In this document: piece by piece, positions 26,380-33,625 of the stretch | Layout of the letters: every line of letters begins with the position of its first letter | How positions within the stretch are numbered: position 1 is the stretch's first letter | Origin: Natronomonas pharaonis DSM 2160 | Lineage (GTDB): Archaea; Halobacteriota; Halobacteria; Halobacteriales; Haloarculaceae | NCBI RefSeq assembly: GCF_000026045.1 | Contig: NC_007426.1 | Location: 1,612,001-1,676,000, forward strand | Length of the DNA: 64,000 nucleotides | Direction: 5' to 3' | Program-made: the position numbers and the translations under genes | Notes under the pieces: model-generated | Database searches by the model: none | What the model was told of the DNA's origin: nothing | The model's input: the letters and a program-made list of their open reading frames with translations, nothing else

Positions 26380-28151
26380 CGTGGAAGCTGGAAATAGAGA
26401 ATATTGCTGGCATTCGCTCCGGGGCGGCAACGATCGAACCGGGGCTGAACGTCGTCCACGCTGAAAACTGGCAGGGTAAGTCGAGCTTCTTGAAATCCAT
26501 CCGAACTGTTTTCGGAACGGCCAACCCGATTACAGAAAGTTGTGATGAGGGATACGTCGAGCTTCGCGAGGAGGAAACGACCACGACGGTTCGGTTGACG
26601 CGCGCCGACGGCCGAATCATCCGAGAAGGGGACCCGGTTTTGGAGACGCCCTACGACCGACGACGGGCCATACTGTTTGCGTTCCTCGGAGAGGAAAACG
26701 AGATTCGGCGGGCAGTTCGCCGCGGCGAAGACCTTGAGGACGAACTCACTGCTCCGCTCGACCTTCAGAACATCGACGAGCAGATAACAGCACTGACCGA
26801 AAAGCGGGAAGATATTGAACGGCAGCTAGAACAGGCCGAACGCGCTGCCGACGACGCCATCGACCTCGAACAACGGGTACAGGAGCTCTCAGCGGAGCTC
26901 GAAGAGCTTCGTTCGGAGCGGTCCAGCATGGAGACCCACGGCGACTCAGACAGCGGCAGCACGACACAGGCGCTTGCTGACAAGCAGGCGCAACTGGAAC
27001 GACAGCGAAACCGAAAATCACGGCTCGAAAGCACGGTACAGCGGGTCGAAGACCGACTCACAGAGCTGGACGCAGCCGAGTCGGGCATCGATGTCCCGGA
27101 GGCAGCCGTCGGCGAGGAACTCGCGACCGTCGAGACGGAGCTCCGCCGGCTGAACAGCGATATCGACCTGTTGCAGTCACTGTACTCGGCGAACCACCGA
27201 CTGCTTGAAGAGGACCGCCTCGAACTCGTCGCCGATATCGACCGGTCTATCGCCGGCGATGTCGTCTCCTGTTGGGTGTGCGGCGCCGACAGCGACCGGG
27301 AGACAATAGAGTCGTACGTGACGGCCCTCGGCGAGCGATTGTCAGATGCCCGTGCGGAACGCGACGAGCTCCAGCAGCGACACGAGGAGCTGAAATCCCG
27401 CAGAGAGCAGCGACAGGAGGCAGAAAAGCGGCTCCAGGAGATTCGCGACCAGCAGTCGGAGCTGGAACGACAGCTCGAAGAAAAACGGGAGTCGCTGGCC
27501 GATGTCGAAGAGCGCATCGAGGAGCTCGAAGACAAAGTCGAAGCCCTCGAGTCGGAAGCCGAGGCTGCCAGCGAACAGCGGACGGACATCGAGAGCGAAA
27601 TCAAATTCACCGAGACCAAGCTGGAGGAGACGAAGGCCTCACTCGAGGAGAAACGCGACACCGCCGACCGGAGGCCTGAGCTGGAAGCCCGCCGCGACGA
27701 GCTAACCGCCGAGATAACTGATTTGCGGACCGAGAAGAAGACGACAAAGCGGCGGCTTCGAACGGAGTTTGAAGACGCGGTTGACGACGTTATCGAACGT
27801 TTTGAAACCGGGTTCGAGAAGGCACGGCTGACGGATTCGTTCAACCTCGTTGTCGCACGAGATGGCCGCGAGGCTTCGCTCGATGCGCTCAGCGAGGGCG
27901 AGCGGGAGTTGCTGGGGCTTCTGGTCGCTCTTGCCGGCCACGAAGCCTTCGAGGTTGGCGAGGACGTACCGGTGTTGCTTTTCGATGGCTTGGGTGCGCT
28001 CTCGGCGGCCAACCTCGAAAAGCTCGCAGACTACGTCGAGGGGCGCGCCGAGCGTATCGTTTTCACCGCCTACCCCGAACACTCAACAGAGGGCGCTCAC
28101 GAGATAGACCCAGCCGACTGGAAAGTCGTCTCGGGGCGGGATGAGGCCTGA
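26376..28151 (+). CDS. Archaea-specific SMC-related protein (Sph-like) with zinc hook
   Basis: This is a 591-aa SMC/Rad50-like ATPase. The N-terminal head has a Walker A variant AENWQGKSSF near residue 30. Long coiled coils (about residues 125-270 and 330-480) flank a central CWVCG hook near residue 303. This one CxxC per chain could dimerise through zinc as in Rad50. The C-terminal head has the signature LSEGERELLG near residue 510 and Walker B VPVLLFDGLG near residue 535. The catalytic Glu normally after the Asp is Gly here. It is coupled to rdfA. A role in DNA organisation or cell shape is inferred; ATP hydrolysis may be weak. Confidence 0.85.
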   Translation: MTWKLEIENIAGIRSGAATIEPGLNVVHAENWQGKSSFLKSIRTVFGTANPITESCDEGYVELREEETTTTVRLTRADGRIIREGDPVLETPYDRRRAILFAFLGEENEIRRAVRRGEDLEDELTAPLDLQNIDEQITALTEKREDIERQLEQAERAADDAIDLEQRVQELSAELEELRSERSSMETHGDSDSGSTTQALADKQAQLERQRNRKSRLESTVQRVEDRLTELDAAESGIDVPEAAVGEELATVETELRRLNSDIDLLQSLYSANHRLLEEDRLELVADIDRSIAGDVVSCWVCGADSDRETIESYVTALGERLSDARAERDELQQRHEELKSRREQRQEAEKRLQEIRDQQSELERQLEEKRESLADVEERIEELEDKVEALESEAEAASEQRTDIESEIKFTETKLEETKASLEEKRDTADRRPELEARRDELTAEITDLRTEKKTTKRRLRTEFEDAVDDVIERFETGFEKARLTDSFNLVVARDGREASLDALSEGERELLGLLVALAGHEAFEVGEDVPVLLFDGLGALSAANLEKLADYVEGRAERIVFTAYPEHSTEGAHEIDPADWKVVSGRDEA

Positions 28152-28203
28152 ATCGACAGAAGAGTATTTACAGCTACAACAACCACCACAATAAAAACGC
28201 GAG

Positions 28204-28692
28204 ATGGTACGCGAATATATCACGTCACGCGAGTATCTTCCGGACGACCCGGAAGGTGAACACCGGCTTCAACTGACCGACGCCGAAACGAAGGAGATAT
28301 TCGAGACGCAGGTCCGTATTGCGAAGTCGAAAGCGGAGCTTGCAGACCCTGCACCGCTTGTCGTCCGCGGCGGCCCACACGAGGACAGCCACGAGGCGTG
28401 GTATGTCGAACTCGTCGAGTCGGACGCCGGCGGGGAGATAGACCGGGAGCTGCTCCGCGATTGTCTCGAGGACGCACAGAGCGGGACCGATGTTATCAAC
28501 GCTCGGTCGGCGGAGCTGAAAGCGGTGCTCTGTTACCTCGTCGAAAAGGGCGTCTTCGAGTCACAGTCGGAGGCAGCCCGGTCGCTACTCTGGGAAAAGC
28601 TAGCCGACGACCACCGGCCGCTGCTCCGACAGCTTGACGGAGTCTGCGATGAGCTCGAAGAAAGTGACCTCGATGCGGCACTGGGACGATGA
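28204..28692 (+). CDS. Uncharacterised haloarchaeal protein between SMC-like and ubiD genes
   Basis: This is a 162-aa soluble protein. The N-terminal half is strand-rich (HRLQLTDAETKEIF, PLVVRGG). The C-terminal half is helical, with SAELKAVLCYLVEKGVFESQSEAARSLL resembling the helix pattern of small DNA-binding or adaptor domains. I do not recognise the family. It starts 52 bases after the SMC-related gene and its stop overlaps the UbiD start (ATGA at 28689-28692). It is therefore translationally coupled to the decarboxylase genes while following the rdfA/SMC pair. Confidence 0.6.
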   Translation: MVREYITSREYLPDDPEGEHRLQLTDAETKEIFETQVRIAKSKAELADPAPLVVRGGPHEDSHEAWYVELVESDAGGEIDRELLRDCLEDAQSGTDVINARSAELKAVLCYLVEKGVFESQSEAARSLLWEKLADDHRPLLRQLDGVCDELEESDLDAALGR

Positions 28693-30203
28693 GCGCGACC
28701 GAAAGCTTCCGCGGGTTCCTCTCGGCGCTGGATGCGGCCGGCGAGCTAAACCGGATACAGCAGCCCGTCTCGTGGGACCTCGAAGCAGCCGCAATCACCA
28801 CCCGTGCGAACGAGCGGGATGCAGCGATTCCGGTCTTTGAGACGATGTCCGGCGACGCTGCATCCGCGCGACTCGTCGGCGACCCCTATCGGGGGCCGCC
28901 GACCCGACCGTGGGCAAACGTCGCACGCGGTGCTGGTATCGACCCGCGAAGCGACAGCACGACATTCTTCGAGGCGATGGTCGAACGGCTCGAATCGCGA
29001 ATCGAGCCGAAGACGGTCGAAAGAGACGAGGCACCCTGCAAAGCGGTCGTCAACCGCGGCAGCGATGCCGACCTGCTCGACCTTCCGTGGCCGTATATCC
29101 ACCAGGGCGACGGCGGGAGATATTCGAGCCTCCATACCCTCGTCGCTCCGGACCCGACGACCGAGTGGGGTCGCTGTGGCGACCACCGTGCGATGATACA
29201 CGGAACCCAGCGGGCCAGCGTCCGGCTGCTGGCCGGCGAGCAGATTCCCAACCGCTACTACTACGACTACGAGCGAGGCGGCGAGCCGATGCCGGTTGCC
29301 ATCGCTATCGGCCCGCCGCCCGCGGTGTCGTTTACGTCGAACCTGTGGATTCCGACGGGACGAAGCGAGTTCGAGTTTGCCGGCTCGATTCGCGGGTCGG
29401 CCATCGAACTCGTCGAATGCGAAACCAACGACCTGTACGTCCCTGCGACGGCCGAGATCGTCATCGAGGGGCATATCCACCCGGACGACCGGCTCGACGA
29501 GGGGCCGTACGGAGACTATCTCGGGTTTATGCACGGCCCACGGCGGTCGATGCCGGCTCTAGATGTTGCGGCGATTACGCACCGTCCGGACCCGTATCTT
29601 CCCTTCTGTGTCGACGGGTCCGGTACCGGCTATCCGTTTAATTCCAGCAACGCGATCGAACACGCCTGTTCCGGGCCGGACGCGACCATCGGCGCCCGGG
29701 CGGCCGGATTCGACATCGAGCGGAGCGCAACGTGGCCCTACACCGAGCAGACGGTGTTCGTCTTTGCGACCGAAGAACAGTACGACGGGTATTTCCACGA
29801 CGTGGCGAACTTCGTGTTCACTTCGTGGGGGATGCTCCGGGTCGACTTCTTCATTTTCGTCGACGCCGACGTAGACCCGATGGACCCTCGTGCCGTCTTC
29901 GAGGCTATCGCCCTACACGCAGACCCCGAAGAGGATTTCTACCAGTTCGGCATCGAGCGGATGCCGAAGACGCCGCTCAACATCTACCAGACACCCGAAG
30001 AGAAGGGTAGCGCCGACCTCGGGACCTCAAAGACCAAGACGGCAAAAGCCTACATCGACGCGACCCGAGCCGAAAACGCCGAGGGCGTCGAGCAGACGGT
30101 CTACTCCGACCGTCGCCTCCGGGAACGCGCCCAAGAGACACTCGCGACGGCCGGCTTCGACGCCTCAAAGCTGCCGCTGTCGTCCGGACGGGGGAAGCGA
30201 TGA
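28689..30203 (+). CDS. UbiD family decarboxylase, catalytic-type
   Basis: This 504-aa UbiD-family protein would use prenylated FMN, supplied by a UbiX not in this window, to decarboxylate or carboxylate an aromatic or unsaturated acid reversibly. Features are an N-terminal mixed domain, LPWPYIHQGDGGRYSSLHTL near residue 130, and the central SFTSNLWIPTGRSEFEFAG region. The acidic motif DEGPYGDYLGF near residue 270 corresponds to the family's catalytic Glu/Asp pair. IERMPKTPLNIYQTPEEKG lies near the C-terminus. It overlaps the next, related gene by 4 bases. The substrate is unknown. Confidence 0.85.
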   Translation: MSATESFRGFLSALDAAGELNRIQQPVSWDLEAAAITTRANERDAAIPVFETMSGDAASARLVGDPYRGPPTRPWANVARGAGIDPRSDSTTFFEAMVERLESRIEPKTVERDEAPCKAVVNRGSDADLLDLPWPYIHQGDGGRYSSLHTLVAPDPTTEWGRCGDHRAMIHGTQRASVRLLAGEQIPNRYYYDYERGGEPMPVAIAIGPPPAVSFTSNLWIPTGRSEFEFAGSIRGSAIELVECETNDLYVPATAEIVIEGHIHPDDRLDEGPYGDYLGFMHGPRRSMPALDVAAITHRPDPYLPFCVDGSGTGYPFNSSNAIEHACSGPDATIGARAAGFDIERSATWPYTEQTVFVFATEEQYDGYFHDVANFVFTSWGMLRVDFFIFVDADVDPMDPRAVFEAIALHADPEEDFYQFGIERMPKTPLNIYQTPEEKGSADLGTSKTKTAKAYIDATRAENAEGVEQTVYSDRRLRERAQETLATAGFDASKLPLSSGRGKR

Positions 30204-31582
30204 CCGCCTTCAGAGACCACCTCCAGCGGCTCGAACAGGACGGCGACGCCCTCGCTGTCGAGTCGGACCTCCATACTGTCGACGAGGTTGCAATGGTGGG
30301 ATACGAGTCGCTGAAGCACAACGGTCCCGCAATAACCTACGAGAACACTGCTGGAGTGGTCCGCCTCGCAAGCGGGGCATACGCTGGGCCGGACCAGCTG
30401 CAGCCACACGAACAGAAGCCGTGGACGCGAATCGCGCTTGCTGTCGGACTCGACACAGGGACGAGCTACGCAGAACTCCTGGAGTATACGACCGGGTTGC
30501 GGGAGACGACACCGGTCGCAGAGAACGGAACCGAGCCGCTCGATGCACGACCGGCCGGTATTGACCTCGGCGACCTCGGGTTGCCGGTGCCGCCGACCTG
30601 CGAAGGCGGCATGGCGACGCTCGGAATCTTCGCCGTCGGCGGCGACCGGACGACGTGGAGCCCGGTCCGCGGCCGAGTCCGTGGCCCCAATCGGCTCCGT
30701 GTTTCGATACCGGAGCGGCTCGGCGAGGAACTTGGGACGCGAGCGCGCGTGACCGTCTCGCTGGGTGTGCCGTGTGATGCGTTGTTGTCGGCGTACCTGC
30801 CGTGGTTTACCGGTGCACGACAGCGGGAGGCGTTCCCGGTCGCCCGTGGCCCGGATTCGCTTTCGGTGAGCCGCCACCGTGGTATGCTCATCCCGACCTC
30901 GTCGGAGGTCGTTGTCGACGGTCGCGTCGTGGGAGACGCCGGAGCGCTCGAGGAACCGCTTGCCGGCTGGGAGCGGCTTCTCGACACGACGACTGTAGAC
31001 ATCGCTATCAACGAGATACGGACCCGCAATAGCCCGACCGTTCCGTTCGCCTCCCTCGGGGCGCCACTCAGCGACGATATCCAACTCGCGGGACTGCTTG
31101 AGGCGGCGAAGCTTCATCGACGAATCAACAGCTACTGGGGCGTTTCGCCGATAGAGTGGCTGCTCATCCCACCGGAAGCCCGGTTGAATTTCTGTATCGT
31201 CGCCAGCGAAATCCTCTATGCGGGCTTTGAGTGGCAACTGGCGAACGCGCTGTTTACCTTTTCCGATAGCTTCGACAAGGTGCTCATCCTCGATACTGAC
31301 GTGCCCTCGACCGACCTCGGCAAGGCGCTACAGGATATGTGGGTAAAGGCCCACCCATCCCACAACTGGATATTCAGCACGTCCGACGCCCCACGAGCGA
31401 CCGCCCCGCTGTATCGACAGGACGGGTCGACCGGGTCTCGGCTCTATGTCGATGCCACGTGGGACGCCCGTTGGGACCAAGAGTACATCGCGCCGCGGGT
31501 CGGGTTCGAGGAGTCATTCCCCGAAGAGATACAGGCGGCCGTCCGCGAGTCGTGGACGTCGATGGGGTTCAGTGACGAGTGA
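30200..31582 (+). CDS. Divergent UbiD paralogue lacking the acidic active-site motif
   Basis: This is a 460-aa UbiD-family protein. It shares the overall plan of its upstream neighbour: FRDHLQRLEQDG start, LPVPPTCEGGMATLGIF in place of the LPWPYIHQGDGG block, and LIPTSSEVVVDGRV before the motif region. The region equivalent to DEGPYGDYLG reads ALEEPLAGWERL, so the Gly-Pro-Tyr-Gly turn and its following acid are gone. The C-terminal half (HRRINSYWGVSPIEWLLIP, FDKVLILDTDVPSTDLGKALQ) is conserved-looking UbiD fold. It is translationally coupled to the catalytic-type gene. A non-catalytic partner subunit or a different substrate specificity is inferred. Confidence 0.7.
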   Translation: MTAFRDHLQRLEQDGDALAVESDLHTVDEVAMVGYESLKHNGPAITYENTAGVVRLASGAYAGPDQLQPHEQKPWTRIALAVGLDTGTSYAELLEYTTGLRETTPVAENGTEPLDARPAGIDLGDLGLPVPPTCEGGMATLGIFAVGGDRTTWSPVRGRVRGPNRLRVSIPERLGEELGTRARVTVSLGVPCDALLSAYLPWFTGARQREAFPVARGPDSLSVSRHRGMLIPTSSEVVVDGRVVGDAGALEEPLAGWERLLDTTTVDIAINEIRTRNSPTVPFASLGAPLSDDIQLAGLLEAAKLHRRINSYWGVSPIEWLLIPPEARLNFCIVASEILYAGFEWQLANALFTFSDSFDKVLILDTDVPSTDLGKALQDMWVKAHPSHNWIFSTSDAPRATAPLYRQDGSTGSRLYVDATWDARWDQEYIAPRVGFEESFPEEIQAAVRESWTSMGFSDE

Positions 31583-31877
31583 CGAAGCTGTTGTATACAT
31601 TACATTATCTGTCGACGGCGGTACGGACCGATATCGCGTTGACGTGTGTCGGTTTAGCTGCGTCGGCGTCTTGTGTGAGAGTTGATTGCATATCTCTCGG
31701 TAGCTTTCTATAACACGCTTAGGGTTTGTTATACCACGCTCCGCTCAGTGGGGTGTCAAAGCCGTGCAGGTCGCTACACATCCACTGTCCGACCTTTTGT
31801 ATACAATTATGTATACAAAACCGAAGGCGAAGGCCGGCTGTATCCGCTCTCGATAGAATACGGTGTGCGCTCAGGCG
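31583..31877. other. AT-rich gap between convergent genes with palindromes
   Basis: This 295-base gap lies between the 3' ends of the UbiD paralogue and the DUF35 gene. It holds three related elements: a GTATAC-containing half site (31594-31599), an inverted repeat TATAACA-N11-TGTTATA (31709-31733) and a perfect 26-base palindrome (31795-31820). No coding frame is convincing. Convergent gaps normally hold only terminators, so the palindromes are unusual. Confidence 0.6.
31795..31820. promoter_or_regulatory. 26-base palindrome TTTTGTATAC-N6-GTATACAAAA
   Basis: The 10-base arms are perfectly complementary and separated by AATTAT. The form is that of a dimeric regulator binding site, but it could also be an AT-rich hairpin at a transcript end. 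No gene starts nearby in either direction. Confidence 0.5.
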
Positions 31878-32321
31878 TCAGCCGTCGAGGTCGAAAACGT
31901 GCATCGGCCATTCGCGCTCGTACTCCAGCGCAAGCGCCCGCTCGTCGTCCGTCGGCTCTCTGACCCGGAGCCGTACCTCGTCGCCGATTTCGACCGCCTC
32001 GTATGGGGCATCGACACGGCCCAAAAGCCGGCCGCCACCGTCAAGTTCGACGACTGCAATCGTATACGGCGCGTCGTCGTCCAGCTGTGGCGGCGGCGAG
32101 TGAACCGCAGTGTAGGTGTAGACAGTACCGGTTTTCGGCTGCGGTTCCGCGCTGACGTTGGTGCCGCCGCAGTTGTAGCAGGTCGGCCGTGGCGGGAAAA
32201 GCACGGCTCCGCAGTCGGTACAGACGCCGCCGAAGAGTTCGCCGTCGTCGAGCGCCGCAAAGAATCCCGGCAGCGTCAGCGGGCTCTCAGCGTCTAGCGG
32301 CCGGTCCGCTCTATCGCTCAT
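31878..32321 (-). CDS. Zn-ribbon OB-fold protein (DUF35), thiolase partner
   Basis: This 147-aa DUF35-family protein has an intact zinc ribbon near residues 34-51 (VCTDCGAVLFPPRPTCYNCG, with two CxxC pairs). An OB fold follows, with TGTVYTYTAVHSPP and APYTIAVVELDGGGRLLGRV. DUF35 proteins form complexes with thiolase-like enzymes, bridging them to a partner or presenting acyl-CoA. Here the gene overlaps the thiolase gene by 4 bases on the same strand, which supports that role. A long acidic C-terminus ends the protein. Confidence 0.85.
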   Translation of the reverse strand: MSDRADRPLDAESPLTLPGFFAALDDGELFGGVCTDCGAVLFPPRPTCYNCGGTNVSAEPQPKTGTVYTYTAVHSPPPQLDDDAPYTIAVVELDGGGRLLGRVDAPYEAVEIGDEVRLRVREPTDDERALALEYEREWPMHVFDLDG

Positions 32322-33487
32322 CGGCCACCTCCCGCGGTGAGGACGTGTGCAACCGTCACGGCATCAGCGACGCCCCCCTCGTTCAGCAGCAGCGCCGTCT
32401 CCGGCGCTGGTGGTCCACGGTTCGGCGCTTGTCCCGTGAGCTGTTCGTAGGCCTCGATAGCCTGCAAGAGTCCCGTCGCACCGATTGGGTGGCCGCGGGC
32501 CTTGAGACCGCCGCTGGTGCTGAGACTGACATCTGTCCAGCCGTCAGCCCGCTCCGATGGGGGGCGGTAGCTCTGATAGCCGGTGCCCTTCGGTGCAAAG
32601 CCGACCGCCTCCGCAAGCAGCGCCTCGCTGACGGTAAAGGCGTCGTGTACTTCGGCGATATCAACATCGTCTGGGGTGAGGCCCGCCTCCTCGTATGCGG
32701 TCTCGGCAGCGATTCGCGCCCCGGCGATGTCGGTCATATCCCGCTCTGCGACCGCGATGTTGTTCGCCGCCGCGCCGGTTCCGCCGATGGCGACGGACGG
32801 TGCGTCGAGTTCCGCGGCCCGCTCTTCGGTCGTAACGAGGACGACGGCCGCCCCGTCGCCGACCGGCGCGCAGTCGTAGAGCTTCAGCGGCGGCGCGACC
32901 GGTGGCGATTCGATGGCTGCCTCAAGCTCTATCGGCTCCGAAAACTGTGCACGAGGGTTCGCTGCGGCGTTCCGATGGTTCTTGACAGCGATGCGAGCGA
33001 GGTCTTCCTCAGTCGCGTCGGTCTCGTGGAGATACCGCTGTGCGAGCAGCGCATACTGGCTTGGGGCAGTCACCCCCGAACGTTGCTCGATGGCGCGGTC
33101 GAACGCTGCCGAGAGAGCGTCGGTCGCACCGCCTGTCCCACCGGCAGTCATTTTTTCGACGCCACAGGCCAATACGCCCTCGTGTTCGCCGTTCCGGACA
33201 TCCTTGACCGCATGGCGCAGCGCGAGCGCGCCGGCGGCCGCACATCCCTCCACACGTTCGGCGGGGACGTTCCGGAGTCCGGCCCACTCAGCAAGCAGGG
33301 TTCCCTGCATTATTTGATGTTCGTACGTCTCTGATTGGTTGCCGACGTAGACAGCGTCGGCGAGCGACGCCGGGTCGGGCAACCCATCGAAGGCCTCTGC
33401 TATGGCCAGCGAAAAGAGGTCGCGACCGGGCAGGTCTGTCTGGCCGACGGGTGATGACCCGACAGCCGCGAGTACTGGTTGGGGCAT
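32318..33487 (-). CDS. Thiolase family protein (SCP2-type acetyl-CoA acetyltransferase-like)
   Basis: This 389-aa thiolase-fold protein has its nucleophilic Cys in VEGCAAAGALAL near residue 85 and the conserved His in GGLKARGHPIGATG near residue 325. The usual C-terminal C-G-G motif is replaced by LNEGGVADA. This pattern is that of SCP2/archaeal thiolases associated with DUF35 proteins. These include acetoacetyl-CoA thiolases and retro-aldol enzymes, so the reaction is uncertain. The ATG at 33487 is the family-like start; the frame stays open to 33589 across the palindromic promoter region. It is coupled to the DUF35 gene and divergent from the acyl-CoA ligase gene. Confidence 0.8.
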   Translation of the reverse strand: MPQPVLAAVGSSPVGQTDLPGRDLFSLAIAEAFDGLPDPASLADAVYVGNQSETYEHQIMQGTLLAEWAGLRNVPAERVEGCAAAGALALRHAVKDVRNGEHEGVLACGVEKMTAGGTGGATDALSAAFDRAIEQRSGVTAPSQYALLAQRYLHETDATEEDLARIAVKNHRNAAANPRAQFSEPIELEAAIESPPVAPPLKLYDCAPVGDGAAVVLVTTEERAAELDAPSVAIGGTGAAANNIAVAERDMTDIAGARIAAETAYEEAGLTPDDVDIAEVHDAFTVSEALLAEAVGFAPKGTGYQSYRPPSERADGWTDVSLSTSGGLKARGHPIGATGLLQAIEAYEQLTGQAPNRGPPAPETALLLNEGGVADAVTVAHVLTAGGGR

Positions 33488-33536
33488 AACGGTCCAGGGT
33501 ATCGCTCGCTGTGTGATAGTTCTTTTGTCACATGGA

Positions 33537-33558
33537 AGGTGGGTACTTGTACCCACCT
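33537..33558. promoter_or_regulatory. Perfect palindromic operator candidate in divergent promoter
   Basis: AGGTGGGTAC-TT-GTACCCACCT has 10-base perfect arms with a 2-base spacer. It lies between the thiolase start (33487, minus) and the acyl-CoA ligase start (33626, plus). TATA-like sequences lie on both sides: GACAAAAGAAC read on minus near 33520, and ACTTTATTA at 33589-33597 for the ligase. A regulator bound here could control both genes. Confidence 0.6.
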
Positions 33559-33588
33559 GCATAAACCGGAGAGAATTACATATAGACA

Positions 33589-33597
33589 TACTTTATT
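33589..33597 (+). promoter_or_regulatory. Probable TATA box of the acyl-CoA ligase gene
   Basis: ACTTTATTA is 29-37 bases before the ATG at 33626 and downstream of the palindrome. It implies a very short or absent 5' leader. Confidence 0.45.
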
Positions 33598-33625
33598 ATT
33601 GTAGGTACTGGACAGCACAACCTGT

